Shown here one piece after another: positions 8,715-17,855 of a stretch of DNA of 64,000 bases. Each line of letters begins with the position of its first letter. Positions within the stretch are counted from its first letter, which is position 1. Both the position numbers and the translations under genes were made by a program. Under the pieces are notes generated by a model. The model did no database searches. It had not been told where the DNA came from and was given only the letters and a program-made list of their open reading frames with translations. The stretch comes from Croceivirga sp. (GTDB lineage: Bacteria > Bacteroidota > Bacteroidia > Flavobacteriales > Flavobacteriaceae): contig JANQQQ010000008.1 of assembly GCA_028284935.1 (NCBI GenBank), positions 372,001 through 436,000 on the forward strand. Reading direction: 5' to 3'.

Positions 8715-9434
8715 CTACTCAATCGCCCTTAAAACTGTATTGGGACAAAAACCTGGTCGTAATACTCCGCCAAGCATGAAGGCAATCATGTCTTCGTCCA
8801 ATTCGCTATAGGACCTATTGGTTACTATGGTTTCATGGAAAATGCTGTCGTCGTACGAAGTTGTTTCGTTGACAAGTCCCAATGACTGTGCCATTACCTT
8901 ACGCATGGCATGTTGTTGAAATTCGAATTCAGGGAAATTGATGTTGTCAATGCAAATACTGGCCTTTTCTATCTCAAATGTACTATTCCTTGCTATGGTG
9001 ACGATGCCGTTAATACCTTCGTTCGATATCAGGGCATCTGGCTCTACCAATGCCACATAGTCCTCTTTTGTTCCAAAAAAGAATCTTAGGTTTGAGGATT
9101 CTACAGTATCTACAAGGGTTATTTCAATAAAAGTGCCCAAGGAATTTAGCTCTGACACAATAAGACTCAGTTCATTCAACAATTCTTCACTCGGGTTGCC
9201 CTCAACAAATAGGTTGATATTTCCGTTCCATTTTCTCAATCTAGGAACGTCCTCTTCAGTTCCTTCATTAAGTGCCAATTCAAAAAATAGCGCTTCCCTT
9301 TCGGTCAAAGGTGTTGAATCCCTAATGGCTTCGCAAGAGTTGACCAAATCTTCATCTAGGGCACAGCCTGCAAGGAACAATGCGAAAAAAAGTACTCCAA
9401 AATATCCAATTCTTGAGACTCTGAGGTGATTCAT
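8715..9434 (-). CDS. DUF2927-like lipoprotein
   Basis: 239 aa from the ATG at 9434. The signal VLFFALFLAGC is a clear lipobox. The C-terminal half contains MAQSLGLVNETTSYDDSIFHE, which resembles the conserved DUF2927 segment (E-L-x-Q-x-L-G-L-x-N-D ... SIF) from memory of that family. The first acidic pair of the motif reads Arg-Lys here, so any metal or catalytic role may be lost. No partner gene is evident; about 235 bp of apparently empty sequence separate it from the DUF1080 gene. The family match is tentative. Confidence 0.6.
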   Translation of the reverse strand: MNHLRVSRIGYFGVLFFALFLAGCALDEDLVNSCEAIRDSTPLTEREALFFELALNEGTEEDVPRLRKWNGNINLFVEGNPSEELLNELSLIVSELNSLGTFIEITLVDTVESSNLRFFFGTKEDYVALVEPDALISNEGINGIVTIARNSTFEIEKASICIDNINFPEFEFQQHAMRKVMAQSLGLVNETTSYDDSIFHETIVTNRSYSELDEDMIAFMLGGVLRPGFCPNTVLRAIE

Positions 9435-9851
9435 ATATCCATATATTCCAAACAAAACCAACACGGTTGGTAGGGTACCATTTCTCTTACAAATTTAAAA
9501 CTCTGCCTTAAGTTCGTTATGGCATTCCTGCTAAATATAAGTGTATTAGCCTCATTTTACTAAACTTCCATGACGAAATGGACGTTGAAACCGTTGTAAA
9601 ACATGTCTTCCACCATTTTTTATTAAGTCCACTCCACATGTTGCGTCCCTTTTCTTTTAGTAATCAAGGCCCGCGAAGTGAAGACGAAAAAGGAAAATCA
9701 AAAAAAGTTCTTTGCAAAACAGCATTGCATTCTGTTATTCATACACTGCGGAATACTAGTATCAATGGGAAAAGGGACCACTATTAAAAGGAAATCCGAT
9801 CTTTTGCAACAAAGTACATGTAGTGCAGTCCTTCCTATACATCTTCATAAA
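9435..9851. other. intergenic stretch, no gene recognised
   Basis: About 415 bp between the DUF2927-like lipoprotein and the S41 relic. Short open frames exist on the plus strand (9578-9787 and from 9678), but their translations look like no family, start without a convincing ribosome-binding region, and are His/Lys-rich out-of-frame products. It may hold the control region and upstream remains of the decayed peptidase gene. I see no hairpin followed by a T-run here. Confidence 0.5.
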
Positions 9852-10189
9852 ATGAAAGCAAGACTGGGTTTATTTCTGATTTCTGCTCTTGTATACTGCA
9901 AAAGAGAAAGGGTACCCCTGAAAATAGAAGCCTATCTTAATTCGGCGTTGGACTCTATCAAAAAATCTGCATTGAACAGTCCTAAGATTAATTGGGAAAC
10001 TCTTGGAAAAGAAGTTTTTGAAAAAGTACAGGACGCCAAAAAAAGGAGGATACCTACCCTGCAATTACGTTTTTTCTTCATTCATTAAACGATAATCATA
10101 GTTTTCTTCAAAAAATGGTAAAAATTCAATTACCCAACAAACCGAGAACAAAGGAAACTATCATCCCACGGTACAAGAATGGACATTGA
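9852..10189 (+). pseudogene. truncated, frameshifted S41 family peptidase (N-terminal fragment)
   Basis: From ATG 9852 the frame gives MKARLGLFLISALVYC and then IEAYLNSALDSIKKSALNS and INWETLGKEVFEKVQDAK, the helical N-terminal region of S41 (C-terminal processing-like) peptidases. At an A7 tract (10038-10044) the homology shifts frame: the next frame reads K-E-D-T-Y-P-A-I-T-F-F-L-H-S-L-N-D-N-H-S, the family's TYPAI...L-DNHS segment, and ends at TGA 10187-10189. The PDZ and Ser/Lys protease domains are missing altogether. It is therefore a dead remnant. The frameshift itself could be a homopolymer sequencing error, but the missing domains could not. Confidence 0.78.
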
Positions 10190-10254
10190 ATTTGGATGGC
10201 ATAAGAGAGATGAAAAAACCTTTGCCTGATTGTCCGTACCGCAAGCCACAAAAC

Positions 10255-10285
10255 AAAAAAAGTCGTAACGACGGTTACGACTTTT
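10255..10285 (-). terminator. Rho-independent terminator (minus strand)
   Basis: Arms AGTCGTAAC (10261-10269) and GTTACGACT (10274-10282) with loop GACG, extended by three A-T pairs to 12 bp. On the minus strand it is followed by seven T. It lies downstream of the tRNA-like relic, as if it once ended that transcript. Confidence 0.75.
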
Positions 10286-10293
10286 CTGCTTAT

Positions 10294-10346
10294 TGGTACT
10301 CGAAGCGGGCACCTCAATACCTCGGCAGTAAACACAGGTCCCGCTT
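10294..10346 (-). other. tRNA-Leu 3'-end-like relic forming a hairpin
   Basis: On the minus strand the segment ends CCCGC-TTCGAGT-A-CCA, the layout of a tRNA T-stem 3' arm, acceptor 3' arm, discriminator base and CCA. The neighbouring tRNA-Leu reads CCCGC-TCCGAGT-A at the same place. The matching T-stem 5' arm GCGGG is present, but the T-loop is replaced by about 30 nt, and no D or anticodon arm is seen. The outer arms (AAGCGGG with CCCGCTT, plus ACCT with AGGT across one bulge) can pair. It is not a functional tRNA; it may be a duplication scar or a chance hairpin. Confidence 0.4.
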
Positions 10347-10365
10347 TTATTTTACTTTGTACAAT

Positions 10366-10394
10366 AAAAAAAGCCCTTACGCCGTAAGAGCTTT
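10366..10394 (-). terminator. terminator of the tRNA-Gly/tRNA-Leu transcript
   Basis: Arms AAAGCCCTTAC (10370-10380) and GTAAGAGCTTT (10384-10394), loop GCC, 11 positions with one C-A mismatch, followed on the minus strand by seven T. It starts 9 nt after the tRNA-Leu 3' end. Confidence 0.85.
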
Positions 10395-10402
10395 CCTAGT
10401 TG

Positions 10403-10487
10403 TACTCGGAGCGGGACTTGAACCCGCACGGCCACAATGGCCATTGGATTTTAAGTCCAACGTGTCTACCAATTCCACCACCCGAGC
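10403..10487 (-). tRNA. tRNA-Leu (anticodon TAA)
   Basis: 85 nt on the minus strand beginning GCTCGGGTGGTGGAATTGG. The anticodon stem TTGGA/TCCAA closes the loop CTTAAAA, giving anticodon TAA, which reads UUA and UUG. A long variable arm (GGCCATTGTGGCC) marks the class II tRNA-Leu. T arm GCGGG-TTCAAGT-CCCGC; acceptor 3' arm TCCGAGT with discriminator A. CCA is not encoded. The outermost acceptor pair is G-U. It is cotranscribed after tRNA-Gly, 60 nt away. Confidence 0.96.
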
Positions 10488-10547
10488 CCTTGGACTTGCC
10501 TTCAAAAAAAAACTCCACCCCCTGATAATTGAGCGGAGTTGAAGTCG

Positions 10548-10620
10548 AGCGAAAAACGGGATTCGAACCCGCGACCTCCACCTTGGCAAGGTGATGCTCT
10601 ACCAACTGAGCTATTTTCGC
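10548..10620 (-). tRNA. tRNA-Gly (anticodon GCC)
   Basis: 73 nt on the minus strand. Acceptor GCGAAAA pairs with TTTTCGC, discriminator T. The D arm has AGCTCAGTTGGTAGAGC; anticodon stem CACCT/AGGTG closes loop TGCCA with flanking T and A, giving anticodon GCC; T arm contains GGGTTCGAATCCC. CCA is not encoded. It is the first gene of a two-tRNA unit whose terminator lies at 10366-10394. Confidence 0.96.
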
Positions 10621-10709
10621 ATGTTAAGGAACAAGCACTCCAAAAAGTGCGGATGCAAATTTAATACAATTCTGCTAATCCCAAAGAATTTCTATGGGCT
10701 GATTTGGGT

Positions 10710-13328
10710 CTAAGAAGTCGCTTTCTTCTTTTTGGTCAAAAGCCGTTTGATCTCATTGAGTTTCATCAAGGCTTCCACGGGGGTTAGGGTATCAATGTCC
10801 AAATGAAGGATTTCCTCTTTTATTTCCTCCAAAAGGGGGTCGTCAAGATGAAAGAAACTCAATTGCATTTCGTTTTGAACCGCCTGTAATTTGTCCCCAA
10901 CTTCCTCATTGGCATGGGAAGCTTCCAACTTTTTTAAAATTTTATTGGCCTTTTGGATGACTTGTTGTGGCATACCTGCCATTTTGGCCACGTGGATTCC
11001 GAAACTGTGTTCACTGCCCCCTGGAACCAGCTTACGTAAGAAGAGCACATTGTCCTTAAGCTCCTTAATGGAAACATTATAGTTTTTAATGCGCTCAAAA
11101 CTTTGGGTCATGTCGTTCAACTCGTGGTAGTGGGTGGCAAAAAGGGTCTTTGCCCGTGACGGATGTTCATGAAGATACTCTGAAATGGCCCAAGCAATGG
11201 AAATACCGTCATAGGTGCTGGTACCGCGGCCTATCTCATCCAATAAAACCAGGCTTCGTTCCGAAAGGTTATTCAAAATGGAAGCGGTTTCGTTCATTTC
11301 CACCATAAAGGTCGATTCGCCCATGGAGATATTATCACTGGCCCCCACACGGGTAAATATTTTATCCACCACCCCAATTCTGGCGGATACCGCAGGAACA
11401 AAACTTCCCATTTGAGCCAAAAGAACAATCAAGGCCGTTTGTCGTAGGATGGCCGATTTACCGCTCATGTTGGGACCGGTAATCATGATGATCTGCTGTT
11501 GTTCCCTATCCAATAGTACATCATTGGTAATATAACTTTCCCCAAGGGGCAATTGTTTTTCAATGACTGGATGGCGCCCCTCAATAATTTCCAAAGTGGT
11601 GGAATCATTGATTTCCGGTTGCACGTACCTATTTTCCTTTGCCAATTGGGCAAAACCACCGAGGCAATCCAATTGTGCGATCAATTGGGCATTTTGCTGT
11701 ACTTGGAGGATGTATTCCTGCATCCAGACCAACAGCTGTTCAAATAACTGTTGCTCTAAACTTAGAATGCGCTCTTCGGCCCCTAAAATTTTGGCTTCGT
11801 ACTCTTTTAGCTCCTCCGTGATATAGCGCTCAGCATTGACCAAGGTCTGCTTTCGTATCCAGCTTTCAGGCACTTTGTCCTTATGGGTGTTTCGTACTTC
11901 AATATAATACCCAAATACGTTGTTGGAAGCAATCTTAAGTGAGGTGATGCCTGTGGCTTCGGTTTCCCGTTCCAGCATTTTGTCCAGATAATCCTTGCCT
12001 GAAAATGCCAATTGCCGCAGTTCATCCAATTCTTCGGAATAGCCCTCGGCAATGGTCTGTCCCTTACCTATGGTTACCGGTGCCCCCTCATTCACCATGC
12101 GTTTGATCTTATCCCGCAACTCTTGGCACTCTTGCAGCTGTTCACTTAATCCCTTTAAAGCATCATTCTGGCTTTGGGAGGTCGCCTGCTTGATGGGAAT
12201 AACAGCCTCAAGGGAATTTTTGAGCTGCACCACCTCTTTTGGGGTAATCTTACCTGTGGCTACCTTGGAGATCAATCGTTCCAAATCCCCAATTTGTTTG
12301 ATCCAATGCCGCACCTTATCCAATTCCTCTTCTTCCTTGTTCAAGTAGGAAACAATATTGTGACGACGTTGGATTTCCAACCTATTCTTTAGAGGAAGGG
12401 CCAGCCATCGTTTTAAGAGACGTCCACCCATGGGTGAGGTAGTCTTATCGATGATATCCAAAAGGGTGACCGCATTTTGATGACCCGAGTGATAGAGTTC
12501 CAGGTTGCGGATGGTAAAGCGGTCCATCCAAATGTATTCTTCCTCGGCAATTCGTTGCAACCGATTGATATGCTGCAATTGCCGGTGCTGTGTCTCCGAT
12601 AGGTAATGCAGAATAGCACCTGATGCAATGATACCTTGCGGCAGATGTGAAACACCAAACCCCTTTAAACTTTTGGTTCTAAAATGGTTGGCAAGGCTTT
12701 CGTTGGCATAGTCTTCCTGAAAAATCCAATCTTCCAAAAAGAAGCTATGCCATTGGTTTCCAAAGTATTCCTCAAATTCCTTTCTGTGGTTTTTGGAGAA
12801 AAGGACTTCATTGGGAGAAAAGTTTTGCAGCAATTTGTCCACTTGTTCCACACTTCCCTCCGAAGTCAAAAACTCTCCGGTAGAAATATCCAAGAATGAC
12901 ACTCCCAGTTTATTTCGTCCAAAATGCACCGAGGCCAAAAAGTTGTTGCTTTTCGCATTTAGGATATCATCATTCAAGGCTACACCAGGGGTGACCAATT
13001 CGGTGACGCCCCGTTTTACAATGCTTTTGGTCTGTTTGGGGTCTTCCAATTGGTCACAAATGGCCACCCGTTGCCCCGCTTTAACTAATTTGGGCAAATA
13101 GGTATTCAAGGAGTGGTGGGGAAAACCGGCCAACTCGGTTTGGTCACCCCCATTGTTGCGGTGGGTCAAGACAATGCCCAGAATCTGTGCGGCTTTGACC
13201 GCATCTTCACCAAACGTTTCATAAAAATCACCCACGCGAAACAATAACAGAGCATCAGGATGCTTTGCCTTTATGGCATTGTATTGCTTCATTAGTGGGG
13301 TTTCCTTCTTGCTTTTGGAGGTGGCCAA
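10710..13328 (-). CDS. mutS: DNA mismatch repair protein MutS
   Basis: 872 aa, normal MutS length. The N-terminal mismatch-binding domain has the F-x-E wedge in [16 protein letters not shown]; the C-terminal ATPase has Walker A GPNMSGKS near residue 617, the [12 protein letters not shown] Walker B/signature and the FATHYHEL switch. The start is TTG at 13328: there is no in-frame ATG upstream, and starting at the next ATG would remove the conserved [11 protein letters not shown] lead. MutS recognises mismatches and starts repair with MutL. It is divergent from the TrmH-family gene and 90 bp downstream of the tRNA-Gly promoter side. Confidence 0.98.
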   Translation of the reverse strand: MATSKSKKETPLMKQYNAIKAKHPDALLLFRVGDFYETFGEDAVKAAQILGIVLTHRNNGGDQTELAGFPHHSLNTYLPKLVKAGQRVAICDQLEDPKQTKSIVKRGVTELVTPGVALNDDILNAKSNNFLASVHFGRNKLGVSFLDISTGEFLTSEGSVEQVDKLLQNFSPNEVLFSKNHRKEFEEYFGNQWHSFFLEDWIFQEDYANESLANHFRTKSLKGFGVSHLPQGIIASGAILHYLSETQHRQLQHINRLQRIAEEEYIWMDRFTIRNLELYHSGHQNAVTLLDIIDKTTSPMGGRLLKRWLALPLKNRLEIQRRHNIVSYLNKEEEELDKVRHWIKQIGDLERLISKVATGKITPKEVVQLKNSLEAVIPIKQATSQSQNDALKGLSEQLQECQELRDKIKRMVNEGAPVTIGKGQTIAEGYSEELDELRQLAFSGKDYLDKMLERETEATGITSLKIASNNVFGYYIEVRNTHKDKVPESWIRKQTLVNAERYITEELKEYEAKILGAEERILSLEQQLFEQLLVWMQEYILQVQQNAQLIAQLDCLGGFAQLAKENRYVQPEINDSTTLEIIEGRHPVIEKQLPLGESYITNDVLLDREQQQIIMITGPNMSGKSAILRQTALIVLLAQMGSFVPAVSARIGVVDKIFTRVGASDNISMGESTFMVEMNETASILNNLSERSLVLLDEIGRGTSTYDGISIAWAISEYLHEHPSRAKTLFATHYHELNDMTQSFERIKNYNVSIKELKDNVLFLRKLVPGGSEHSFGIHVAKMAGMPQQVIQKANKILKKLEASHANEEVGDKLQAVQNEMQLSFFHLDDPLLEEIKEEILHLDIDTLTPVEALMKLNEIKRLLTKKKKATS

Positions 13329-13417
13329 ATCGAATTCGTTTAATTTTATCGAATTTAAAAGTTGACCTTTGAAATTGATAGCAATGTTGATATTTCAGAC
13401 GTAAAAGTGGATAAGTT

Positions 13418-13951
13418 ATGCGGAAGTTGGCCAATGACGAATTGAACCGATTGGATGTGGAGGGTTTTAAAAAAGTGGAAAAGACCCCCTTGATTTTGGT
13501 ATTGGACAATATTCGAAGCCTGAATAATATCGGTTCCGTGTTTCGGACGGCCGATGCTTTTTTAATTCAAAAAATCTATCTATGCGGGATTACCGCGAAG
13601 CCACCGCATAAAGACATTCACAAAACGGCGCTGGGGGCCACAGAGAGTGTGGAATGGGAGTATATGGAGTATACCTTGGATGCGGTCCAGAGATTAAGTA
13701 GGGAAGGTGTTCAGGTGATTTCAGTGGAACAGGCGGATAAGGCCATAGCACTGAATGATTTTAACGTACAGCGAGATGTAACCTACGCCTTGATTTTTGG
13801 GAACGAAGTAAAAGGGGTGTCCCAAGAAGTGGTGGCCATAAGTGATATGGTCATTGAAATACCCCAGTTTGGTACCAAACATTCGCTGAATATAGCAGTG
13901 AGCGTAGGTGTCACGGTTTGGGATTTTTGGACAAAACTTCAGAAACCATAA
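13418..13951 (+). CDS. TrmH/SpoU family RNA 2'-O-methyltransferase
   Basis: 177 aa, a minimal SPOUT-fold methyltransferase without an N-terminal RNA-binding extension. The three family motifs are present: NIGSVFRTADAF near residue 40, FGNEVKGVS near 130, and IPQFGTKHSLNIAVSVGV near 150, which form the knotted S-adenosylmethionine site. The target could be a tRNA (as for TrmH or TrmL) or rRNA nucleotide and cannot be decided here. It is divergent from mutS, with 89 bp between them. Confidence 0.9.
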   Translation: MRKLANDELNRLDVEGFKKVEKTPLILVLDNIRSLNNIGSVFRTADAFLIQKIYLCGITAKPPHKDIHKTALGATESVEWEYMEYTLDAVQRLSREGVQVISVEQADKAIALNDFNVQRDVTYALIFGNEVKGVSQEVVAISDMVIEIPQFGTKHSLNIAVSVGVTVWDFWTKLQKP

Positions 13952-14002
13952 GTCTTTATAAATGCCCTTTTTCACATTGGAGAAAGGATTTAAGGAAAAC
14001 GC

Positions 14003-14031
14003 AAAAAAAACCCTGACGGTGAACGTCAGGG
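14003..14031 (-). terminator. terminator downstream of folK-dNK
   Basis: Perfect 8-bp stem CCCTGACG (14011-14018)/CGTCAGGG (14024-14031), loop GTGAA, followed on the minus strand by eight T. No T-run follows on the plus strand, so it ends the folK-dNK transcript about 100 nt past its stop rather than the convergent methyltransferase gene. Confidence 0.85.
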
Positions 14032-14133
14032 CGAAACATATAGTTTGAGTTAGTTAGTTTCTGTCTTAGCAGGGTGCTAATAAAATAAAACCATTCGTTA
14101 TATGCAAATATTATCTTAAAATTTAGAGCGGCT

Positions 14134-15279
14134 CTAAAATACGATGTCCAAAATTCTTTCTTCCAATAATGTTAAAATGGTTTGGTAATCTTCCGGTTGA
14201 TTCACAAAATCAAGCGCTTGCAAGTCAATGACTAGGGTTTCCTGTTCTGGATGACTTTTGATAAAATTCAAATAGCCTCGATGTATTTTTTCCAAATAGT
14301 CCGGTGTAATTTGTTGTTCGTACTCCCGTCCCCTTCTTTTGATGTTTTGAAGAAGCCGGTCGGTATTTTGATAGAGGTACACGTAGATATCGGGTTTACG
14401 CACTTCATTGTACATGAAGTTGAATACCTTTCGATATAATTCAAACTCTTCCTTTTGAAGTGTTATTTGCGCAAAGATTAAGGATTTGAAAATGTCATAG
14501 TCGCCCACCATAAAGGTTTTGAAAAGATCAAACTGAGAGGTGTCATCCATGAACTGTTGGTAGCGGTCTGCGAGAAAGGACATTTCTAGCGGAAATGCAT
14601 ACCTACTTTGGTCGTTGTAAAATTTAGGAAGAAAGGGGTTGTCTGCAAACCGCTCCAAAACCAGTTTGGCATTGAAGTCTTCTGCGATTTTTTTGGCTAG
14701 TGTAGATTTACCGGCACCTATATTACCCTCAACCGCCAAAAATTGCAGTTGTGAGAATAGGTCTTTTCGACTCTTAAAAAGCTTTAATTCCGTCTTCCTA
14801 AGTAGGTTTCTGTCCTTGGATTGTTGTAAAAGGTTTCTCGTATCCTTTTTTAATATGGGATGATAGTGCTGAGGGGCAATATCCGCCAAGGGTTTTAGCA
14901 CAAAATTTCGCTCTGAAAGTTTGGGATGGGGAACTGTTAAGTGGTCTTTGGAAATGATTTCATCATTAAAATAGATAATGTCGATATCCAGGGTTCTTGA
15001 CGTGTATACCCCATTCGCCAATCGTTCCCTTCCCATTTTCTGCTCCAGTTGCAGAATTTCTGAGAGCACCTTTTCTGGGGGGTGCTCCGTTTCCAATAGC
15101 ATACAGGCATTTAAAAAATCACCCCCTTCAAATCCAACTGCTGCATTTTCGTAAATCGCTGATACTTCGGACGCCTGTCCCAAGCGCTCATTTAATTCAA
15201 AAATGCCTCTTTGGAGGTGAAAAAGACGATTGCCGAGGTTGCTTCCCAGCGATAGATATACCTTATTGTTACTGCCCAT
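14134..15279 (-). CDS. folK: fused FolK (HPPK) and deoxynucleoside kinase
   Basis: 381 aa from ATG 15279; the frame is open for 74 more codons, but VYLSLGSNLGNR, the HPPK start, follows this ATG directly. Residues 1-160 are 6-hydroxymethyl-7,8-dihydropterin pyrophosphokinase (SRTLDIDIIYF and VPHPKLSERNFVLKPLADI), a folate enzyme. Residues from about 175 form a deoxynucleoside kinase with P-loop EGNIGAGKST near 184, the FADNPFLPKFY and DRYQQF segments and the RGREYE lid. The fusion is seen in other flavobacteria. It joins folate synthesis to deoxynucleotide salvage in one polypeptide. It is divergent from sppA with 70 bp between. Confidence 0.93.
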   Translation of the reverse strand: MGSNNKVYLSLGSNLGNRLFHLQRGIFELNERLGQASEVSAIYENAAVGFEGGDFLNACMLLETEHPPEKVLSEILQLEQKMGRERLANGVYTSRTLDIDIIYFNDEIISKDHLTVPHPKLSERNFVLKPLADIAPQHYHPILKKDTRNLLQQSKDRNLLRKTELKLFKSRKDLFSQLQFLAVEGNIGAGKSTLAKKIAEDFNAKLVLERFADNPFLPKFYNDQSRYAFPLEMSFLADRYQQFMDDTSQFDLFKTFMVGDYDIFKSLIFAQITLQKEEFELYRKVFNFMYNEVRKPDIYVYLYQNTDRLLQNIKRRGREYEQQITPDYLEKIHRGYLNFIKSHPEQETLVIDLQALDFVNQPEDYQTILTLLEERILDIVF

Positions 15280-15303
15280 ATACCAATGGCAAAGTAAGAA
15301 AAA

Positions 15304-15326
15304 CAAAGGTACAATGCGTATCTTTG
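15304..15326. promoter_or_regulatory. divergent -7 boxes between folK-dNK and sppA
   Basis: On the plus strand TATCTTTG (15319-15326) fits the Bacteroidetes -7 consensus TAnnTTTG and lies 24 nt before the sppA ATG. On the minus strand TACCTTTG (15311-15304) fits equally and lies 25 nt before the folK-dNK ATG. No TTG -33 element is at normal spacing for either, so strength is uncertain. Confidence 0.45.
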
Positions 15327-15349
15327 CCGCTTGAAATAAATTCTTTTCA

Positions 15350-17110
15350 ATGAAGTTTTTACGCAATCTTTTGGCAGCAATTCTTGGTTGCCTCATTGCA
15401 TTTGGGATTCTTTCGGTGATGTTTTTCTTCTTTGCCGCCTTGGTAGGAAATGCAGGGAATGGTGTGGTGGTCAGGGAAAATTCAGTGTTGAAGATTTCCA
15501 TAAACGAACCTATATATGATTATTATGGTTCTGATGAAAACGATCCTTTTGCCGGGCTTTTTGAAAAAGGTCAGGGATTGGATGAGATACTCCATGCCAT
15601 AAAAGTGGCGAAAACGGATAATCGTATTCAAGGAATCAGTATAAAAAATAATTTCCTTTTGGCCGGTTTGGCCCAGACCCAAGAACTGCGAAAAGCACTT
15701 GAGGATTTTAAGAGGTCTGGAAAAAAAGTCTATGCCCTTTCCGATTATTACTCCCAAAAGGATTACTATTTGGCCAGCGTGGCGGACAAGGTATTTATCA
15801 ATCCCCAAGGATTGATGGAATTTAAGGGACTGTCTTCGGAAGTGTTGTATTATAAAGATGTACAGGAGAAGTCGGGTATAAAGATGGAGGTGATTCGGCA
15901 TGGAAAATACAAAAGTGCCGTAGAACCTTTTTTAACGGATACCATGAGTGAGGAAAACCGAACCCAAATCACGGAATTGTTGGGCTCCATATGGAACCAA
16001 ATGTTGACTGACATTGCCTCTTCAAGGGATATATCCGTTGAGGAGTTAAATGTAATTGCCGATACCCTCGGCGCCCGAACCCCTCAAATGGCTATCAATT
16101 CTGGGTTGTTGGACGGCCTTCGGTATCAAGATGAATATCAAAAGGATTGGAAGGAAACCTTAGGTGTGGGCGAGGACAAAGACCTTAATGTCATTTCCCT
16201 TTCGGACTATATAAATGTCACCAAAAATAAAAACATTTCTTTGGGAAAGGATAAGGTGGCCATAGTTTTTGCCCAAGGAGAGATATTGTACGGTGAAGGA
16301 AACCGTGATGTCATTGGTCAGGGTACGCTAATGCGAGCCTTGAGAAAGGCCAGGGAGAATGACAACATAAAGGCAGTGGTACTAAGAGTAAACTCTCCTG
16401 GTGGGAGCAGTTTGGTTTCCGATATCGTCTGGCGAGAGGTGGTGTTGACCAAAGAAGCAAAGCCCGTGGTGGTTTCTTTTGGCAATGTGGCCGCTTCAGG
16501 GGGATACTATCTTGCAGTTGGAGCAGACAGGATTTTTGCAGAACCCACAACGATTACCGGTTCCATTGGAGTTTTTGGTACCATTCCCAACATTCACGAA
16601 TTGAGCAATACCATTGGGATTAATGCGGAGCAGGTGGGCACCAATGCCAATTCGGTGGACTATTCTTTTTTTGAGCCCATGAAAGAACGATTTAGAAGGC
16701 AATTGGAAGAAGGTGTGCAAATGACTTATGACACCTTTTTGGAACGGGTTTCGGAAGGAAGAAAGATGACGAAAGAAGCCGTCAACGAGGTCGCTCAAGG
16801 GCGCGTATGGAGCGGGGTGGATGCCTTGGAGCTAGGTTTGGTGGATGAATTGGGGAATCTGGACGATGCCATAACCGCTGCGGCCGAGATGGCAGGATTG
16901 GACGGTTATGGCATTCGGAAATATCCAAAATACAAGTCGGATTTTGAACGCTTTATGGAAGATTTCAGCTCAGCGAAACTTAAAATAGGGGAATCCGTAA
17001 TTAAAGAGGAGTTGGGTGACAAAACATTTCAAACCTTAAAGGAACTTAAGCGGATGACGGAACAAAAGGGCATACAGGCGAGAATGCCTTATAATTTAAA
17101 TATCCAATAG
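15350..17110 (+). CDS. sppA: signal peptide peptidase SppA, 67K type
   Basis: 586 aa, the two-domain long form. An N-terminal membrane anchor (LLAAILGCLIAFGILSVMFFFFAALV) is followed by two ClpP-like folds. The general-base Lys lies in RHGKYKSAVEPF near residue 186 and the nucleophile Ser in AASGGYYLAVGADRI near 383, the expected split of the dyad over the two halves. SppA degrades leftover signal peptides in the membrane, facing the periplasm. The transporter gene follows after 6 bp and is probably cotranscribed. Confidence 0.96.
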   Translation: MKFLRNLLAAILGCLIAFGILSVMFFFFAALVGNAGNGVVVRENSVLKISINEPIYDYYGSDENDPFAGLFEKGQGLDEILHAIKVAKTDNRIQGISIKNNFLLAGLAQTQELRKALEDFKRSGKKVYALSDYYSQKDYYLASVADKVFINPQGLMEFKGLSSEVLYYKDVQEKSGIKMEVIRHGKYKSAVEPFLTDTMSEENRTQITELLGSIWNQMLTDIASSRDISVEELNVIADTLGARTPQMAINSGLLDGLRYQDEYQKDWKETLGVGEDKDLNVISLSDYINVTKNKNISLGKDKVAIVFAQGEILYGEGNRDVIGQGTLMRALRKARENDNIKAVVLRVNSPGGSSLVSDIVWREVVLTKEAKPVVVSFGNVAASGGYYLAVGADRIFAEPTTITGSIGVFGTIPNIHELSNTIGINAEQVGTNANSVDYSFFEPMKERFRRQLEEGVQMTYDTFLERVSEGRKMTKEAVNEVAQGRVWSGVDALELGLVDELGNLDDAITAAAEMAGLDGYGIRKYPKYKSDFERFMEDFSSAKLKIGESVIKEELGDKTFQTLKELKRMTEQKGIQARMPYNLNIQ

Positions 17111-17116
17111 TCTTTG

Positions 17117-17824
17117 ATGGTTCCAAGTAAAAAGAAGGAGGCGTTCCACATCTACCTTTACCTTGGGGCGTTGTTCATTACCTCACTGGTGGTTTCGAAC
17201 TTAATTTTCCAAAAATTTTTCTTTTGGAAACCCTTTGGGGATGTCACCGTTTTTGGGGCCCCTCTTTTTGAACTTTCGGTCGGGATTCTTCCCTATCCCA
17301 TTACGTTTTTAATTACGGACCTGATTTCAGAGATCTATGGGCAGAAAAAAGCCAATCAGGTGGTTACGGCTGGCATTTTTGCTTCGGTATTTTCCATGGC
17401 CATCATCTTTGTGGCCAATTATGTTCCCGCTATTGAAAGTTCACCGGTAAATGATACCACTTTCACTGCGGTATTCGGGCTTTCGCCTTTAGGCGTCCTG
17501 GCGTCCATGCTCGCCTATTTGGCCGCACAGTATATTGATATTTCCATCTATCATTTTTGGAAGCGATTCACCAAGGGCCGTTATTTATGGTTACGAAACA
17601 ACTTCTCTACCTTTACCTCCCAGTTCGTGGATACGTTTACCGTTGTTGGGCTTTTGTGCATTTTTGGAGTGTTGCCATGGTCCATGTTTTATGGCTTGGT
17701 GATCAGTGGTTTTCTTTTTAAGGTTTTTATTGCGGTACTCGACACCCCTTTGCTCTATTTGTTCGTATATCTTTTTAGAAAAAGATTTAACCTAAAGTTA
17801 GGAGAGGAAATATCATTGGATTGA
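17117..17824 (+). CDS. queuosine precursor transporter (YhhQ/VUT family)
   Basis: 235 aa from ATG 17117; a TTG one codon earlier is possible. About six membrane segments. Family marks are the early NLIFQKFF region, GILPYPITFLITDLISEIYGQKKANQVV and the late VDTFTVVGLLCIFGVLPW. YhhQ-type proteins import queuosine precursors such as preQ0 or preQ1 for tRNA modification. It begins 6 bp after sppA. No queuosine enzymes are nearby, so the assignment rests on the family. Confidence 0.88.
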   Translation: MVPSKKKEAFHIYLYLGALFITSLVVSNLIFQKFFFWKPFGDVTVFGAPLFELSVGILPYPITFLITDLISEIYGQKKANQVVTAGIFASVFSMAIIFVANYVPAIESSPVNDTTFTAVFGLSPLGVLASMLAYLAAQYIDISIYHFWKRFTKGRYLWLRNNFSTFTSQFVDTFTVVGLLCIFGVLPWSMFYGLVISGFLFKVFIAVLDTPLLYLFVYLFRKRFNLKLGEEISLD

Positions 17825-17855
17825 TTTTCTTTCGTTCTACTAAAAAAATAGCGTC

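Noticed and set aside
9578-9850. Small plus-strand open frames before the S41 relic
   Set aside because: Translations are His/Lys-rich without family likeness and overlap one another; treated as non-coding or decayed.
10294-10346. A third functional tRNA gene
   Set aside because: No D arm, anticodon arm or 5' acceptor strand is present; only the 3' end resembles tRNA-Leu.
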